NCBI GenBank assembly: GCA_002772535.1
Contig: PFDP01000014.1
Span: forward strand, 165,481 to 229,480
DNA: 64,000 bases
Source: Candidatus Peregrinibacteria bacterium CG10_big_fil_rev_8_21_14_0_10_36_19
GTDB taxonomy: Bacteria; Patescibacteriota; Gracilibacteria; UBA1369; LOWO2-01-FULL-3
Direction of reading: 5' to 3'
Shown: in pieces, positions 1-11,604 of the stretch
How positions within the stretch are numbered: the stretch's first letter is position 1
How the letters are laid out: every line of letters begins with the position of its first letter
Program-made: the position numbers and the translations under genes
The notes under the pieces: generated by a model
Database searches by the model: none
Told to the model about the DNA's origin: nothing
What the model saw: the letters and a program-made list of their open reading frames with translations, nothing else

Positions 1-2405
<2,405 letters not shown>

Positions 2406-2621
2406 TTAGAGAATCAATTACTTTAACTAGTAATTGATAAAAGAAACTTATATTTTTAAAATTTGAAATTGCATTTTCAATTGTCACTAATTTTCAAAGA
2501 TCATGGATGTACCTCTGCACATCCCTTAACCTAACAAACTCCTGTTAACCTAAGGGATAAGCAGCTATTTTTCTGCATTTAGACGGTAAAAAACTTCTCA
2601 AACTCAGTCAAATGCCTAGAG

Positions 2622-2650
2622 ATTATATTTATCGCCGAGCACAAAGTCAA
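2622..2650 (-). promoter_or_regulatory. Promoter of the 23S rRNA gene
   Basis: On the minus strand there is TTGACT (2645-2650), a 17-bp spacer, then a perfect TATAAT (2622-2627). It lies about 215 bp before the 23S 5' end, leaving a long precursor leader. The -35 box sits in the block AATGTGTTGACTTTG, which recurs exactly at the 16S promoter, so both rRNA promoters look like copies of one design. The stretch 2406-2621 holds only this leader; no gene is seen in it. Confidence 0.85.
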
Positions 2651-2673
2651 CACATTTATTAAAAAAACTTTAA

Positions 2674-2907
2674 TTAGAACAAAACACCCAAAGAATTGCT
2701 TATAAATGAGTCTAAAGTACCCAAAGAATACATCAAAGAAAGAATAAAAACTCCAATAGCAAAAAGTACTATAAAGGTGTTAGTACCACCACTTCCCAAA
2801 TATTTTTCCGCCCAAGAAAAATCTCCAGTAAACATTTTGATCGCCCCCCTATACTTTAACAATAGAAAGGAAGTAACAGAACCCAATATAAGGATGAGAA
2901 ATTTCAT
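2674..2907 (-). CDS. Small two-helix membrane protein in the rRNA spacer
   Basis: A 77-residue protein beginning MKFLILILGSV. It has a hydrophobic helix at about residues 2-15, a polar central segment with WAEKYLG and a GGT turn, and a second helix at about 40-58. I recognise the general pattern (KYRG...WAEKYLG.GGT) as a small membrane protein common in CPR genomes, but its function is unknown to me. The start was set at the internal ATG, not the upstream ATG nine codons earlier, because a promoter with a TATTAT hexamer ends 6 bp before it, implying a leaderless mRNA. It lies between tRNA-Ile and the 23S promoter, in the same direction as the rRNA. Confidence 0.75.
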   Translation of the reverse strand: MKFLILILGSVTSFLLLKYRGAIKMFTGDFSWAEKYLGSGGTNTFIVLFAIGVFILSLMYSLGTLDSFISNSLGVLF

Positions 2908-2913
2908 AGATAA

Positions 2914-2942
2914 ATAATAAGAGAAATCCCCCATTCACTCAA
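2914..2942 (-). promoter_or_regulatory. Leaderless promoter of the small membrane protein gene
   Basis: Minus strand: TTGAGT (2937-2942), 17-bp spacer, TATTAT (2914-2919), six bases, ATG at 2907. It starts immediately after the terminator hairpin that follows tRNA-Ile, so this gene appears to be an independent transcription unit within the rRNA locus. Confidence 0.65.
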
Positions 2943-2946
2943 GCAT

Positions 2947-2971
2947 AAAAAAATCTCCTATATAAGGAGAT
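2947..2971 (-). terminator. Rho-independent terminator after tRNA-Ile
   Basis: Minus-strand hairpin with 7-bp arms ATCTCCT/AGGAGAT around a 5-nt AT loop, followed directly by seven Ts. It lies about 20 bp past the CCA end of tRNA-Ile and should end the tRNA-Ala-tRNA-Ile transcript before the 23S gene. Confidence 0.8.
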
Positions 2972-2992
2972 GGATTTAATGTGACTATAAAA

Positions 2993-3071
<79 letters not shown>

Positions 3072-3099
3072 ATTTCAAATCACGCGCTTGATTTAAATG

Positions 3100-3176
3100 T
3101 GGTGGAGCTGAGGAGAGTCGAACTCCTTACCTCCGCGGTGCAAACGCGGCGCTCTAGCCAAATGAGCTACAGCCCC
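3100..3176 (-). tRNA. tRNA-Ala (TGC)
   Basis: Cloverleaf on the minus strand with acceptor GGGGCTG/CAGCTCC, anticodon stem CCGCG/CGCGG, loop TTTGCAC (anticodon TGC), T-loop GTTCGACTC, discriminator A and an encoded CCA. It is transcribed ahead of tRNA-Ile, from a promoter of its own about 25 bp upstream. Confidence 0.95.
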
Positions 3177-3200
3177 ACAATTTCTAAATAAGCGACGCTA

Positions 3201-3229
3201 ATAGTAATAAATTTGAAACCTAAATGCAA
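3201..3229 (-). promoter_or_regulatory. Promoter of the tRNA-Ala-tRNA-Ile unit
   Basis: Minus strand: TTGCAT (3224-3229), 17-bp spacer, TACTAT (3201-3206); predicted start of transcription near 3194, 18 bp before tRNA-Ala. It is divergent to the promoter of the receiver gene, which shows that the tRNAs do not depend on read-through from the 16S gene. Confidence 0.65.
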
Positions 3230-3247
3230 GACAAATATAATAGATAT

Positions 3248-3275
3248 TTGACAAAAACAAATAAAAACATATAAT
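3248..3275 (+). promoter_or_regulatory. Leaderless promoter of the receiver-domain gene
   Basis: Plus strand: consensus TTGACA (3248-3253), 16-bp spacer, TATAAT (3270-3275), then eight bases to the ATG at 3284. The expected transcription start coincides with the start codon. This is a strong promoter pointing against the surrounding rRNA genes. Confidence 0.75.
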
Positions 3276-3283
3276 AAAACATT

Positions 3284-3733
3284 ATGGAAAAGCACAGCAA
3301 AACAAATAGCATAATTATAATAGATGATAATCCAGAAATCAGATTATCAACCATTATAAATTTAGCGAAAATAATTCCAAAAGGGTGGGACATCGTCGCG
3401 CCAACCAATTTATACGATGCAATCGAACTAATAGAAGATGACACCAGAATAAAAATAGCAATCATAGATAACAATCTCAACTCTAATGGGTTTCAAGAAA
3501 TGAAGTCAGATGGAGACTACAGAGATTACAGAGGGTGGCAACTCGCACAAAATATTGCATCAAAACAGGACACAAGAATTATCTCATACTCAATTTCAGG
3601 TGGAATATACATGACAAATTCAACCCCATACCACTTCAAAAGAAAACTAGAAATACTAAATGGAAACGAAGATGCAATAAAAGAATTACAAGAATTAGTT
3701 AGAAGCCTTATTGCACAAACAAAAAAGAGCTAA
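3284..3733 (+). CDS. Stand-alone response-regulator receiver domain protein
   Basis: A 149-residue protein matching the CheY-type receiver fold. The acidic pair is D14-D15 in IIIIDDNPE, the phospho-acceptor candidate is D62 at the end of a hydrophobic strand (IAIIDNN), S101/S103 follow the next strand (RIISYS), and K119 in YHFKRK fits the conserved lysine. There is no output domain, so it would act by protein contact; no histidine kinase lies nearby. It is unusual in position: it lies between the 16S gene and tRNA-Ala on the strand opposite to both. Its mRNA is probably leaderless. Assignment as a receiver is good; the regulated process is unknown. Confidence 0.75.
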   Translation: MEKHSKTNSIIIIDDNPEIRLSTIINLAKIIPKGWDIVAPTNLYDAIELIEDDTRIKIAIIDNNLNSNGFQEMKSDGDYRDYRGWQLAQNIASKQDTRIISYSISGGIYMTNSTPYHFKRKLEILNGNEDAIKELQELVRSLIAQTKKS

Positions 3734-3748
3734 TAAATTAACTCTTTT
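3723..3748. terminator. Bidirectional terminator between receiver gene and 16S gene
   Basis: Inverted repeat AAAAGAG/CTCTTTT with a 12-nt loop that includes the receiver stop codon. Read on the minus strand the arm is followed by extra Ts (CTCTTTTTT), suited to stop 16S transcripts; on the plus strand it could end the receiver mRNA. The stem is A/T-rich, so strength is uncertain. The rest of the gap to the 16S 3' end holds a short dyad (GATCTCAT/ATGAGATC) likely to be part of the 16S precursor. Confidence 0.45.
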
Positions 3749-3872
3749 AATTTAACATCCAGAATGTAATAGAGACACTGACTTCGGCCCCGACTAGCGG
3801 GACATTTGTGATCTCATAAATGAGATCTCGACCATTGCCTACTGAAATAAATCAGTGGCTATGTTTCCTATT

Positions 3873-5342
<1,470 letters not shown>

Positions 5343-5488
5343 AAAAGTTGTAATCTCAGTCTCGTCTATAAAACTTCAAAGTTTCAAGACTAAACGAAAA
5401 AAATATTTGAATTTAATCCCATCAGTCTCTCTACTACATTCTAAATGTTAAAGATCAATCTCGCTCTAACTTCAATTAAAGCCTATGC

Positions 5489-5517
5489 AGTGTATTTAAT
5501 CTCAAAAGCAAAGTCAA
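5489..5517 (-). promoter_or_regulatory. Promoter of the 16S rRNA gene
   Basis: Minus strand: TTGACT (5512-5517), 17-bp spacer, TACACT (5489-5494), about 145 bp before the 16S 5' end. The -35 region sits in the same AATGTGTTGACTTTG block as the 23S promoter. The 5343-5640 gap otherwise holds the 16S leader and the clpP promoter region (TATAAT at 5610-5615); no further gene is seen. Confidence 0.75.
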
Positions 5518-5640
5518 CACATTTTTTACAAATATTTAATAACCATAATTAACAAACCAATAATACCATTAGTCAACCACTAAAAGCTGCCTTAAAAGCT
5601 AAGTTTTGGTATAATTAATATGATAAACTAACAAAATATA

Positions 5641-6267
5641 ATGATAACAAATAAATCAACAAAAGGGCATGACCCTATAACAAATTCAATCCTAGTACCA
5701 ACTGTGATTGAAAAAACACATCAAGGAGAAAGATCCTTTGATATTTATTCACGGTTATTAAAAGACCGTGTAATTTTTGTAGGATCACAAGTTGAACCAC
5801 ACATGGCTAACCTTATAGTGGCACAATTGTTATTCCTAGAAAATGACGATCCAACTAAAGACATTATAATGTATATAAATAGTCCGGGTGGGCACGTTAC
5901 TGCAGGACTAGCAATATATGATACGATGCAATACATCAAACCAGATGTTTCAACAGTATGTTTGGGAATGGCCGCTTCAATGGGAGCAGTACTACTTGCT
6001 GGAGGGGCAAAAGGAAAAAGATTCTGTCTTCCAAACGCAGAAGTAATGATTCACCAACCACTTGGAGGAGCCGAAGGTCAAGCATCTGACATCAGTATTC
6101 AAGCAACTCACATCCTTAAAACAAAGGACAGATTAAATCAAATGTTAGCAAAACACACCGGAAAACCTCTTAAAACACTAGAAAAAGATACAGACCGCGA
6201 CAATTACATGAGCGCAGAAGAAGCAAAAGCCTACGGTCTTGTAGACCACATCCTTACAAAAAGATAA
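5641..6267 (+). CDS. clpP: ATP-dependent Clp protease proteolytic subunit
   Basis: ClpP, the serine peptidase barrel that degrades proteins fed to it by Clp ATPases in the cytoplasm. Its 208 residues match the family length. The catalytic triad is visible: Ser in [11 protein letters not shown], His in VMIHQPLGG and Asp in the DTDRDNYMS segment. The N-terminal part has the typical [14 protein letters not shown] and YINSPGG motifs. No Clp ATPase gene lies adjacent. A TATAAT hexamer at 5610-5615 precedes the ATG by 25 bp and no ribosome-binding site is present. It runs convergently into the RimK-like gene with a 2-bp gap. Confidence 0.96.
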   Translation: MITNKSTKGHDPITNSILVPTVIEKTHQGERSFDIYSRLLKDRVIFVGSQVEPHMANLIVAQLLFLENDDPTKDIIMYINSPGGHVTAGLAIYDTMQYIKPDVSTVCLGMAASMGAVLLAGGAKGKRFCLPNAEVMIHQPLGGAEGQASDISIQATHILKTKDRLNQMLAKHTGKPLKTLEKDTDRDNYMSAEEAKAYGLVDHILTKR

Positions 6268-6269
6268 AA

Positions 6270-7184
6270 CTAACGGCTAGTATGTTGGATATGTCGATGA
6301 GCAAACTCAACGGCATATTCAACAATAGTCTTTGCAACATTAACGCCAGTAACCTTTTGAAGCTCCTTAAATCCTGGATTAGAATTAACCTCTAAAACAA
6401 GGGGGCCATTTTTAGATCTCATAATATCAACTCCACCATAATTTAAATCTAAAGCCTGCACAGACCTCAAAGCAATTGAAGCTTCTTCATCTGTAATTTC
6501 AACTGGTCTACCAATTCCACCAAGTTCAATATTAGATCTAAATTCACCTTTTTGAGCAGATCTCATCATTGAACCAACCACTTTACCATTTACAACAAAT
6601 ACACGCATATCTTGCCCTTTCGCATATTTAACATACTGTTGCAAAAGATACATTGGCTTATCCCAAAGCAAAACAGATTTTAAAGCACGCATACTTTCAA
6701 CAATTGTAATACCATTACCATAAGAACCAACAGGCTGCTTTACAATTAAAGGAAACCCTCCAACCAATTTAGCACCACTCACTAAATCTTCCGGACGAGA
6801 TACAAAAACGGTTTTTGGAATTGGAATACCATAATGATCTAAAATCTGCATTGTTTTAACCTTGTTCTTAGCATTCAAAATTGCATCATAATTATTAAAC
6901 AACAAAATACCTGCCATTTGCATTTGATCAATCAAAGCACAATATAAATCTACACTCTTTAATACAGATGGACGTGTAATTACAACATCGCACTTCGGAA
7001 AAGCCTTACCATCATACATAATCCAAGGTGAAGTTTGATTATAAACTAATTGAAACTTTTTAGCCTTATATATTTTCGCAGTATGCCCCAATTCTCTTGC
7101 AGCTTTTTGCATCAGAATTTCTTCTGGCGCTGCCTTACTTTCTGTCCCCTTAAACGATAAAATACCGATTTTTAGCTTTTTCAT
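6270..7184 (-). CDS. RimK-family ATP-grasp ligase
   Basis: A 304-residue protein of the RimK alpha-L-glutamate ligase family, which uses ATP to join glutamate-like amino acids to a carboxyl group of a protein or cofactor. The N-terminal part (1-100) has the pre-ATP-grasp fold. The ATP-grasp core follows with PLIVKQPVGSYGNGI (glycine-rich loop), LLQQYVKYAKGQDMRVFVV, and the metal-binding end GVDIM...GPLVLEVNSNPGF. It is near the usual 300 residues of RimK. The substrate cannot be told from sequence; bS6 tail modification is the E. coli role. Its start shares a short divergent region with the lipoprotein gene. Confidence 0.88.
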   Translation of the reverse strand: MKKLKIGILSFKGTESKAAPEEILMQKAARELGHTAKIYKAKKFQLVYNQTSPWIMYDGKAFPKCDVVITRPSVLKSVDLYCALIDQMQMAGILLFNNYDAILNAKNKVKTMQILDHYGIPIPKTVFVSRPEDLVSGAKLVGGFPLIVKQPVGSYGNGITIVESMRALKSVLLWDKPMYLLQQYVKYAKGQDMRVFVVNGKVVGSMMRSAQKGEFRSNIELGGIGRPVEITDEEASIALRSVQALDLNYGGVDIMRSKNGPLVLEVNSNPGFKELQKVTGVNVAKTIVEYAVEFAHRHIQHTSR

Positions 7185-7240
7185 AACCTTTCTTAAAAAA
7201 TGCTAGCAAAGTCTATATAGATTCATGCTAAAATGCAAAT

Positions 7241-7783
7241 ATGAAAAAAATTACATACATTTTAGCTACAACAATATTATTAACAGGCTGTTTTGGAATC
7301 GGAAATGCGCCTATAACAGAAGCGCCTCTTGGCTACCAAATTTTCGAAAATAATGAACTCCAAATTACATACCCAGAAACTTGGGAAGTATTAACACAAG
7401 AAAATTTCAATAATCAGGTACCAAACAGCACGATTGTATCAATTCGCAACAAAATAAAAAGCGACATATTTACTGCAAATTTAAACATCACAAGTGGACA
7501 AGTAAAAGACATGACAGCAAATGATCTTCAAAAAGCTAACATTGAAAAACTAAAAAACAGCCTACTTAATTTTGAATTAACTGAAACAACGAAAAAAGAT
7601 AACGGCAATCTTATTAGGTTTAGTGGTAAGAAATCTGCAAATGAAGCGATTATTAACTTTGCGCAACTAATCACAACAAACCAAGATATGAGTTATATAG
7701 TTACAACAAGCCACATACCTGGCGAAGATGAAAGTGTTGTCAAAGACCTAGATGAGATGCTAGACTCATTTTCGTTGAAATAA
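7241..7783 (+). CDS. Predicted lipoprotein with PsbP-like domain
   Basis: A 180-residue exported lipoprotein. The N-terminus MKKITYILATTILLTGC is a lipoprotein signal with the lipobox LLTGC (Cys17 lipidated). The mature part contains ITYPETWEV followed by alternating strands, which resembles PsbP/PsbP-like folds found in many bacterial surface lipoproteins; that domain call is tentative. A TAAAAT hexamer with an upstream TGC (extended -10) lies 6 bp before the ATG, so the mRNA is probably leaderless. Function unknown. tRNA-Cys follows 8 bp after the stop. Confidence 0.75.
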   Translation: MKKITYILATTILLTGCFGIGNAPITEAPLGYQIFENNELQITYPETWEVLTQENFNNQVPNSTIVSIRNKIKSDIFTANLNITSGQVKDMTANDLQKANIEKLKNSLLNFELTETTKKDNGNLIRFSGKKSANEAIINFAQLITTNQDMSYIVTTSHIPGEDESVVKDLDEMLDSFSLK

Positions 7784-7791
7784 TACTTCAC

Positions 7792-7866
7792 GGCGCCATG
7801 GCCAAGTGGTAAGGCAGAGGTTTGCAAAACCTTTATTCCCCAGTTCGAATCTGGGTGGCGCCTCCA
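7792..7866 (+). tRNA. tRNA-Cys (GCA)
   Basis: Cloverleaf with acceptor GGCGCCA/TGGCGCC, anticodon loop TTGCAAA (anticodon GCA), T-loop GTTCGAATC, and encoded CCA. The discriminator base is T, the expected U73 identity element of cysteine tRNA. It may be co-transcribed with the lipoprotein gene just upstream. Confidence 0.95.
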
Positions 7867-7942
7867 TTCAAACAAGAAAAACTACCATATTGTAGACAAA
7901 AAATGTTACAATAAGTTCACCTTATTCTTAAACCATTTTAAT

Positions 7943-8329
7943 ATGGAAAACGCACAAGCAATTGCCCTGATTATCGGGCCTATTTACGCATTGTTCGGCC
8001 TATCAATGCTAATTTATGCTTCACAATGGCAAAAAGTTATTAAAGGATGGACAAAAGACCACTTCTCTTTAATACCATTAATTATGTTCTCAATGGTGCT
8101 TGGTCTAATAATTATTCACACATACAATGTTTGGACATGGCACATTTGGCTACTAGTAACAATTTCAGGATGGGCAATGTTCCTAAAAGGAGCTGCTTAT
8201 TTACTACTTCCAGGAAGTGTACTTAAAGCAATAATTTCAATGAAACAAAATCTAGGAATGATTTACTTAGGAGGACTAATTGGAACACTAGCAGGTGGAG
8301 TTCTAACTTATTACTCATACTTCGCATAA
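7943..8329 (+). CDS. Small four-helix membrane protein, function unknown
   Basis: A 128-residue, strongly hydrophobic protein with about four transmembrane helices: near residues 7-27, 44-62, 66-86 and 104-125. Trp-rich central segment (TYNVWTWHIWLL). I do not recognise a family with certainty; it resembles short integral membrane proteins of unknown function in reduced genomes. It ends 11 bp before a strong terminator hairpin, so it forms a unit of its own, possibly with tRNA-Cys. No ribosome-binding site is seen. Confidence 0.6.
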   Translation: MENAQAIALIIGPIYALFGLSMLIYASQWQKVIKGWTKDHFSLIPLIMFSMVLGLIIIHTYNVWTWHIWLLVTISGWAMFLKGAAYLLLPGSVLKAIISMKQNLGMIYLGGLIGTLAGGVLTYYSYFA

Positions 8330-8340
8330 ATTAAATAAGT

Positions 8341-8375
8341 AAGGGCTTTCCATTGCGAAGGCCCTTTTATTTTTG
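8341..8375 (+). terminator. Rho-independent terminator overlapping the next promoter
   Basis: Hairpin arms AAGGGCTTTC (8341-8350) and GAAGGCCCTT (8357-8366), 10 bp with one G-U pair, loop of six, then TTATTTTT. The -35 box (TTGCGA, 8353-8358) of the following oxidoreductase gene lies in the loop and distal arm, and its TAAAAT is at 8377-8382, so terminator and promoter are interleaved. Confidence 0.85.
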
Positions 8376-8388
8376 CTAAAATCTCAGC

Positions 8389-9087
8389 ATGTTGAAAAAA
8401 GCCACAGTAACAGATCATAAATACTTAACAGACGATGTAGTAGAATTAACCTTTAAAGTAGAAGGAAATTTTAATTACGCAGCTGGTCAATTCACAACTA
8501 TTCGCATACAAGACAACAATCCTACACCTTGTTTTAGAGCATATTCAATTTCTTCTGCTCCAAGCTCCCTCCCTGGACACTTTCAAACTTGCCTCAAAGT
8601 AGTTGAAGGAGGCAGAGGCTCTAACTGGCTAGCTTCACTCAATGTGGGAGACGAAATAAACTTTCTAGGACCAAGTGGAAAATTTCTTTTCACAACGCCA
8701 AAAGAAAAAACTGCCGTATTTGTTGCAACAGGAACAGGAATTACTCCTTTTCTATCAATGATTAATGAAGAACTAAACAAAGGATCAACACAAAAATTAC
8801 ATCTATTACTCGGACTAAGACACATTAAGAATGTATTTTATACAGAGGAATTAGAAAAACTTAGTACAGAACATGAAAATTTCAGCTACAACATAACACT
8901 TTCTCGTCCAGAAAATGAATCATGGCAAGGAAAAACAGGAAGAGTTACAGAACACCTAGACAATCTAAATCCAGAAACAACCGAAATTTATATTTGCGGA
9001 CTGAAAGAAATGATAGATGCAGTAATAGAAAAACTAAAAAATCTCGGATTCAAAGAAGAAAATATTCACTTCGAAAAATACGATTAA
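8389..9087 (+). CDS. Ferredoxin-NADP reductase-like flavoprotein
   Basis: A 232-residue flavin reductase of the ferredoxin-NADP+ reductase superfamily. The N-terminal FAD-binding barrel ends with RAYSISSAP (the RxYS motif that contacts FAD). The NAD(P)-binding half has the GTGITPFLSM glycine motif and YICGLKEMI near the end, where a Cys-Gly pair contacts nicotinamide. It ends in a short tail HFEKYD as in single-domain reductases with no iron-sulfur cluster. The electron partner is unknown. The TAAAAT hexamer lies 6 bp before the ATG (leaderless). The stop overlaps the end of the convergent gene by 4 bp. Confidence 0.88.
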   Translation: MLKKATVTDHKYLTDDVVELTFKVEGNFNYAAGQFTTIRIQDNNPTPCFRAYSISSAPSSLPGHFQTCLKVVEGGRGSNWLASLNVGDEINFLGPSGKFLFTTPKEKTAVFVATGTGITPFLSMINEELNKGSTQKLHLLLGLRHIKNVFYTEELEKLSTEHENFSYNITLSRPENESWQGKTGRVTEHLDNLNPETTEIYICGLKEMIDAVIEKLKNLGFKEENIHFEKYD

Positions 9088-9578
9088 GCTTTTAGCATAT
9101 TCAAAACAGCTGTTTTTATAGCTTTATCAACAGAATAAACCGGTCTTTCAATCACCAAATTTTCAACACCAACTGCTTTTAAAACAGCTTTCCATACATC
9201 ATCTACATCACTAACCATAAAATTAGCAGGACTTGCTAAACCGACTTTTGAAACTGCCTGCAAAGCACTCCTAACATCATCAATTCTATCAATCAAAACA
9301 TCCAAAGAATGAATCATATTAATAGCAAAACCAGCTTGATCTTCCCAATATTGAGTTAAAACAAGCCCCTCATCTTTAAAATCTAAATCGCGAAATCCGT
9401 ATCTACCTCCACCTTTAACCCAATCTGATTTTTTTTCAGCCAATACTAAGTCATTATATAAACTTTCTCTCCATTCAACAAAAGCGGTCTTTAAACTATC
9501 ATTATTTGGGAACGGTATAATTTCAGCGTCAATGCCGTTATTATCCACATCACTAGTAATTAATTTTAAACTGTTCAT
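9084..9578 (-). CDS. Hypothetical protein
   Basis: A 164-residue soluble protein beginning MNSLKLITSDVD, with no signal peptide or membrane helix and a mostly helical second half (SLDVLIDRIDDVRSALQAV). I do not recognise the family. It is acidic and valine/aspartate-rich, like other minus-strand genes here. The gene stands between the convergent flavin reductase and tRNA-Leu; no operon partner is visible and no ribosome-binding site precedes the ATG. Confidence 0.55.
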   Translation of the reverse strand: MNSLKLITSDVDNNGIDAEIIPFPNNDSLKTAFVEWRESLYNDLVLAEKKSDWVKGGGRYGFRDLDFKDEGLVLTQYWEDQAGFAINMIHSLDVLIDRIDDVRSALQAVSKVGLASPANFMVSDVDDVWKAVLKAVGVENLVIERPVYSVDKAIKTAVLNMLKA

Positions 9579-9641
9579 ATCAAAAAATTATTAGATATGA
9601 TTTTAATGTAATAATTTAAAAAAGTCAATAGAGGGTTTTTG

Positions 9642-9728
9642 TGGTGCCCGGGGCGGGAATCGAACCCGCACTCCGGTAAAGGAACAGGATTTTAAGTCCT
9701 GCGTGTCTACCAATTCCACCACCCGGGC
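9642..9728 (-). tRNA. tRNA-Leu (TAA)
   Basis: Class II tRNA of 87 nt with acceptor GCCCGGG/CCCGGGC, anticodon stem CAGGA/TCCTG, loop CTTAAAA (anticodon TAA), a long variable arm as expected for leucine, T-loop GTTCGATTC, discriminator A and encoded CCA. It is transcribed divergently from the lysozyme/SGNH gene. Confidence 0.95.
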
Positions 9729-9791
9729 ATTACTTACAAACATTCTTCATTTTTTTCACAATAAAATCAATAAGTTTTCACCTAACGCTAA

Positions 9792-9820
9792 TTGCAAAAA
9801 AGCCATATTTCTGCTATAAT
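9792..9820 (+). promoter_or_regulatory. Promoter of the lysozyme/SGNH gene
   Basis: TTGCAA (9792-9797), 17-bp spacer ending in TGC, TATAAT (9815-9820), then 12 bp to the ATG. The leader would be only about five bases long. Confidence 0.75.
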
Positions 9821-9832
9821 AATAGGATAATT

Positions 9833-11602
9833 ATGACAAAACCAACACAAAATCCAGAACAATATCAAGAACAAGAAAGCACAGAAAATGCTCCAGATCC
9901 GCGTACAGAAGTTCAAAACAACACAGAAAATGCACTTGGTAAGCTAAGAAAACAAACTGAAAGAAATAAAATAAAACCTACCGAATTCAAAATCGGCACT
10001 TTACACACTCAGTACCAAGAAAAAGTCGGTAAATATACTAACGAAAAAATTACAGAAAATCGCAATATACTAGCAAATGCATCAATAAAAGATATTATTT
10101 CTCGCAACGATTTATTATCAGAAGAAGGCAACATCCACGAAAAGCTAGAAAGCAGTTCATCAGCTCGCCTATCCGCATACACCAGCTCACACGAGGGAGA
10201 ATGGTACACATTAGACTACAAACAGGTTGGAGGAATGAAGCATGAGTTAAACATAGGGCTTGCAGATGTAATCACAGATCCAGCAGTTGAGAATGTACTA
10301 ATCATGAAAGACGGCGAAACAATCAAAGCCCACAGAGATATAGTAAAATCAGGAAAACACCAAGGCCGTGTAGGTTTTGTAAACGACGAAACAGGTGAAT
10401 ACATCGCAACTTACACAGGAGATAAATTTCAAATTCTAGACAATAAACTAGAAATAGATGAAGCCACAGAAGAAGATTATCAAAAAGTTGCAGAACAAGA
10501 AGCAATAGCTCGTCAAAAATTTGCAGAAACATTTAAGGAAGTAACAACAAGTACAGAAAACCCTTCAATGTATGACGTAGTTCTTGAAGAAAAATCATTA
10601 TATGACCAAGTAAATCTAAATCACATAAAAGAAGAAAACACTGAGAAGGTTAAAAATAACATCAAGATCATTGAAGACACCTTCATCGCCAATGGATATT
10701 CTAAAAAAATTGCAGCTGCAGCAATTGCAAACGCTTGGGTAGAATCTGGAGGCTTAAATGAAAACGCAGTTGGAGATGGTGGACACTCAGTAGGACTTTT
10801 CCAATTAAATGATAGAGGAGCAGGAAAAGGACTTTCAGAAGAAGAACGAAAGGATCCAAAAAAGAATACTGAATACATCATCAGTAGATCAAAGAGATCA
10901 CTAGACAGATTAGTTGAAGCAGAAAAAAACGGAGCTTCATTACCAGAACTCGTAATACTATTTTCAAAATATGTAGAAAGACCAGGAATTCCACACAACG
11001 ATCAAAGAATAGCAGCACTATACAACCTTTTCCCAAATAAAGTTCTAAAAGAAAACCTAAAGGACTTTACTACGCCAGAGGGACTACCTGCACTTATAAG
11101 TCTCAAAGAAAACGAACCAGCCATTTTTGGCAGCTCAACAGCTAGAAACTTAGCAGATAAAACAAATGTATTTGGGATTGGAGGAGCTGGACCAGAAGTT
11201 TTTCTAAAAAATCTAAAATTCCTTTGGCCACAAATAGAAAAACAAAAACCATCTAAAGTTATTTTGGCTGGATTAGCTGTAAATGGACTAAAACAAAAAG
11301 GCAAAGATACCGTAGAACAGCAACTATCAAAATACATGGAAATAGTAGGCTTTTTAGAAGCGAAAGGAATAACTGTAAAAATTTCAACACTACAACCGTA
11401 CAAACCAAAAAAAGAAACAATTCTAGCCTTCAACACCGAGCTTCGCACAAACCCTAAATACTCAAAATACATTGTTGATACAGCCGCAAGCATCACAACA
11501 GCCAATAACGAGTGGAAAGAAGGAATGAATGCCTCAGATAATCTTCACATGAGCTCACAAGGAGAAAAAGCCTTCATGGAAACAGTAAACAACCAAGCTT
11601 AA
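9833..11602 (+). CDS. Lysozyme-like and SGNH-hydrolase two-domain protein
   Basis: A 589-residue protein. Residues 1-60 are Gln/Glu/Asn-rich and probably disordered. Around 285-400 there is a phage-tail-lysozyme-like domain: FIANGYSKKIAAAAIANAWV, ESGGLNENAVGDGG, SVGLFQLNDRG. The C-terminal 160 residues resemble an SGNH hydrolase: FGSSTARNL (nucleophile serine block), LAGLAVNGLKQ (Asn block) and ASDNLHMSSQGE (Asp-His block). Together this suggests peptidoglycan cleavage plus de-esterification, or an inactive binding version. No signal peptide is visible, so export is unclear. Domain calls rest on motifs only. Not in an obvious phage context. Confidence 0.65.
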   Translation: MTKPTQNPEQYQEQESTENAPDPRTEVQNNTENALGKLRKQTERNKIKPTEFKIGTLHTQYQEKVGKYTNEKITENRNILANASIKDIISRNDLLSEEGNIHEKLESSSSARLSAYTSSHEGEWYTLDYKQVGGMKHELNIGLADVITDPAVENVLIMKDGETIKAHRDIVKSGKHQGRVGFVNDETGEYIATYTGDKFQILDNKLEIDEATEEDYQKVAEQEAIARQKFAETFKEVTTSTENPSMYDVVLEEKSLYDQVNLNHIKEENTEKVKNNIKIIEDTFIANGYSKKIAAAAIANAWVESGGLNENAVGDGGHSVGLFQLNDRGAGKGLSEEERKDPKKNTEYIISRSKRSLDRLVEAEKNGASLPELVILFSKYVERPGIPHNDQRIAALYNLFPNKVLKENLKDFTTPEGLPALISLKENEPAIFGSSTARNLADKTNVFGIGGAGPEVFLKNLKFLWPQIEKQKPSKVILAGLAVNGLKQKGKDTVEQQLSKYMEIVGFLEAKGITVKISTLQPYKPKKETILAFNTELRTNPKYSKYIVDTAASITTANNEWKEGMNASDNLHMSSQGEKAFMETVNNQA

Positions 11603-11604
11603 AC

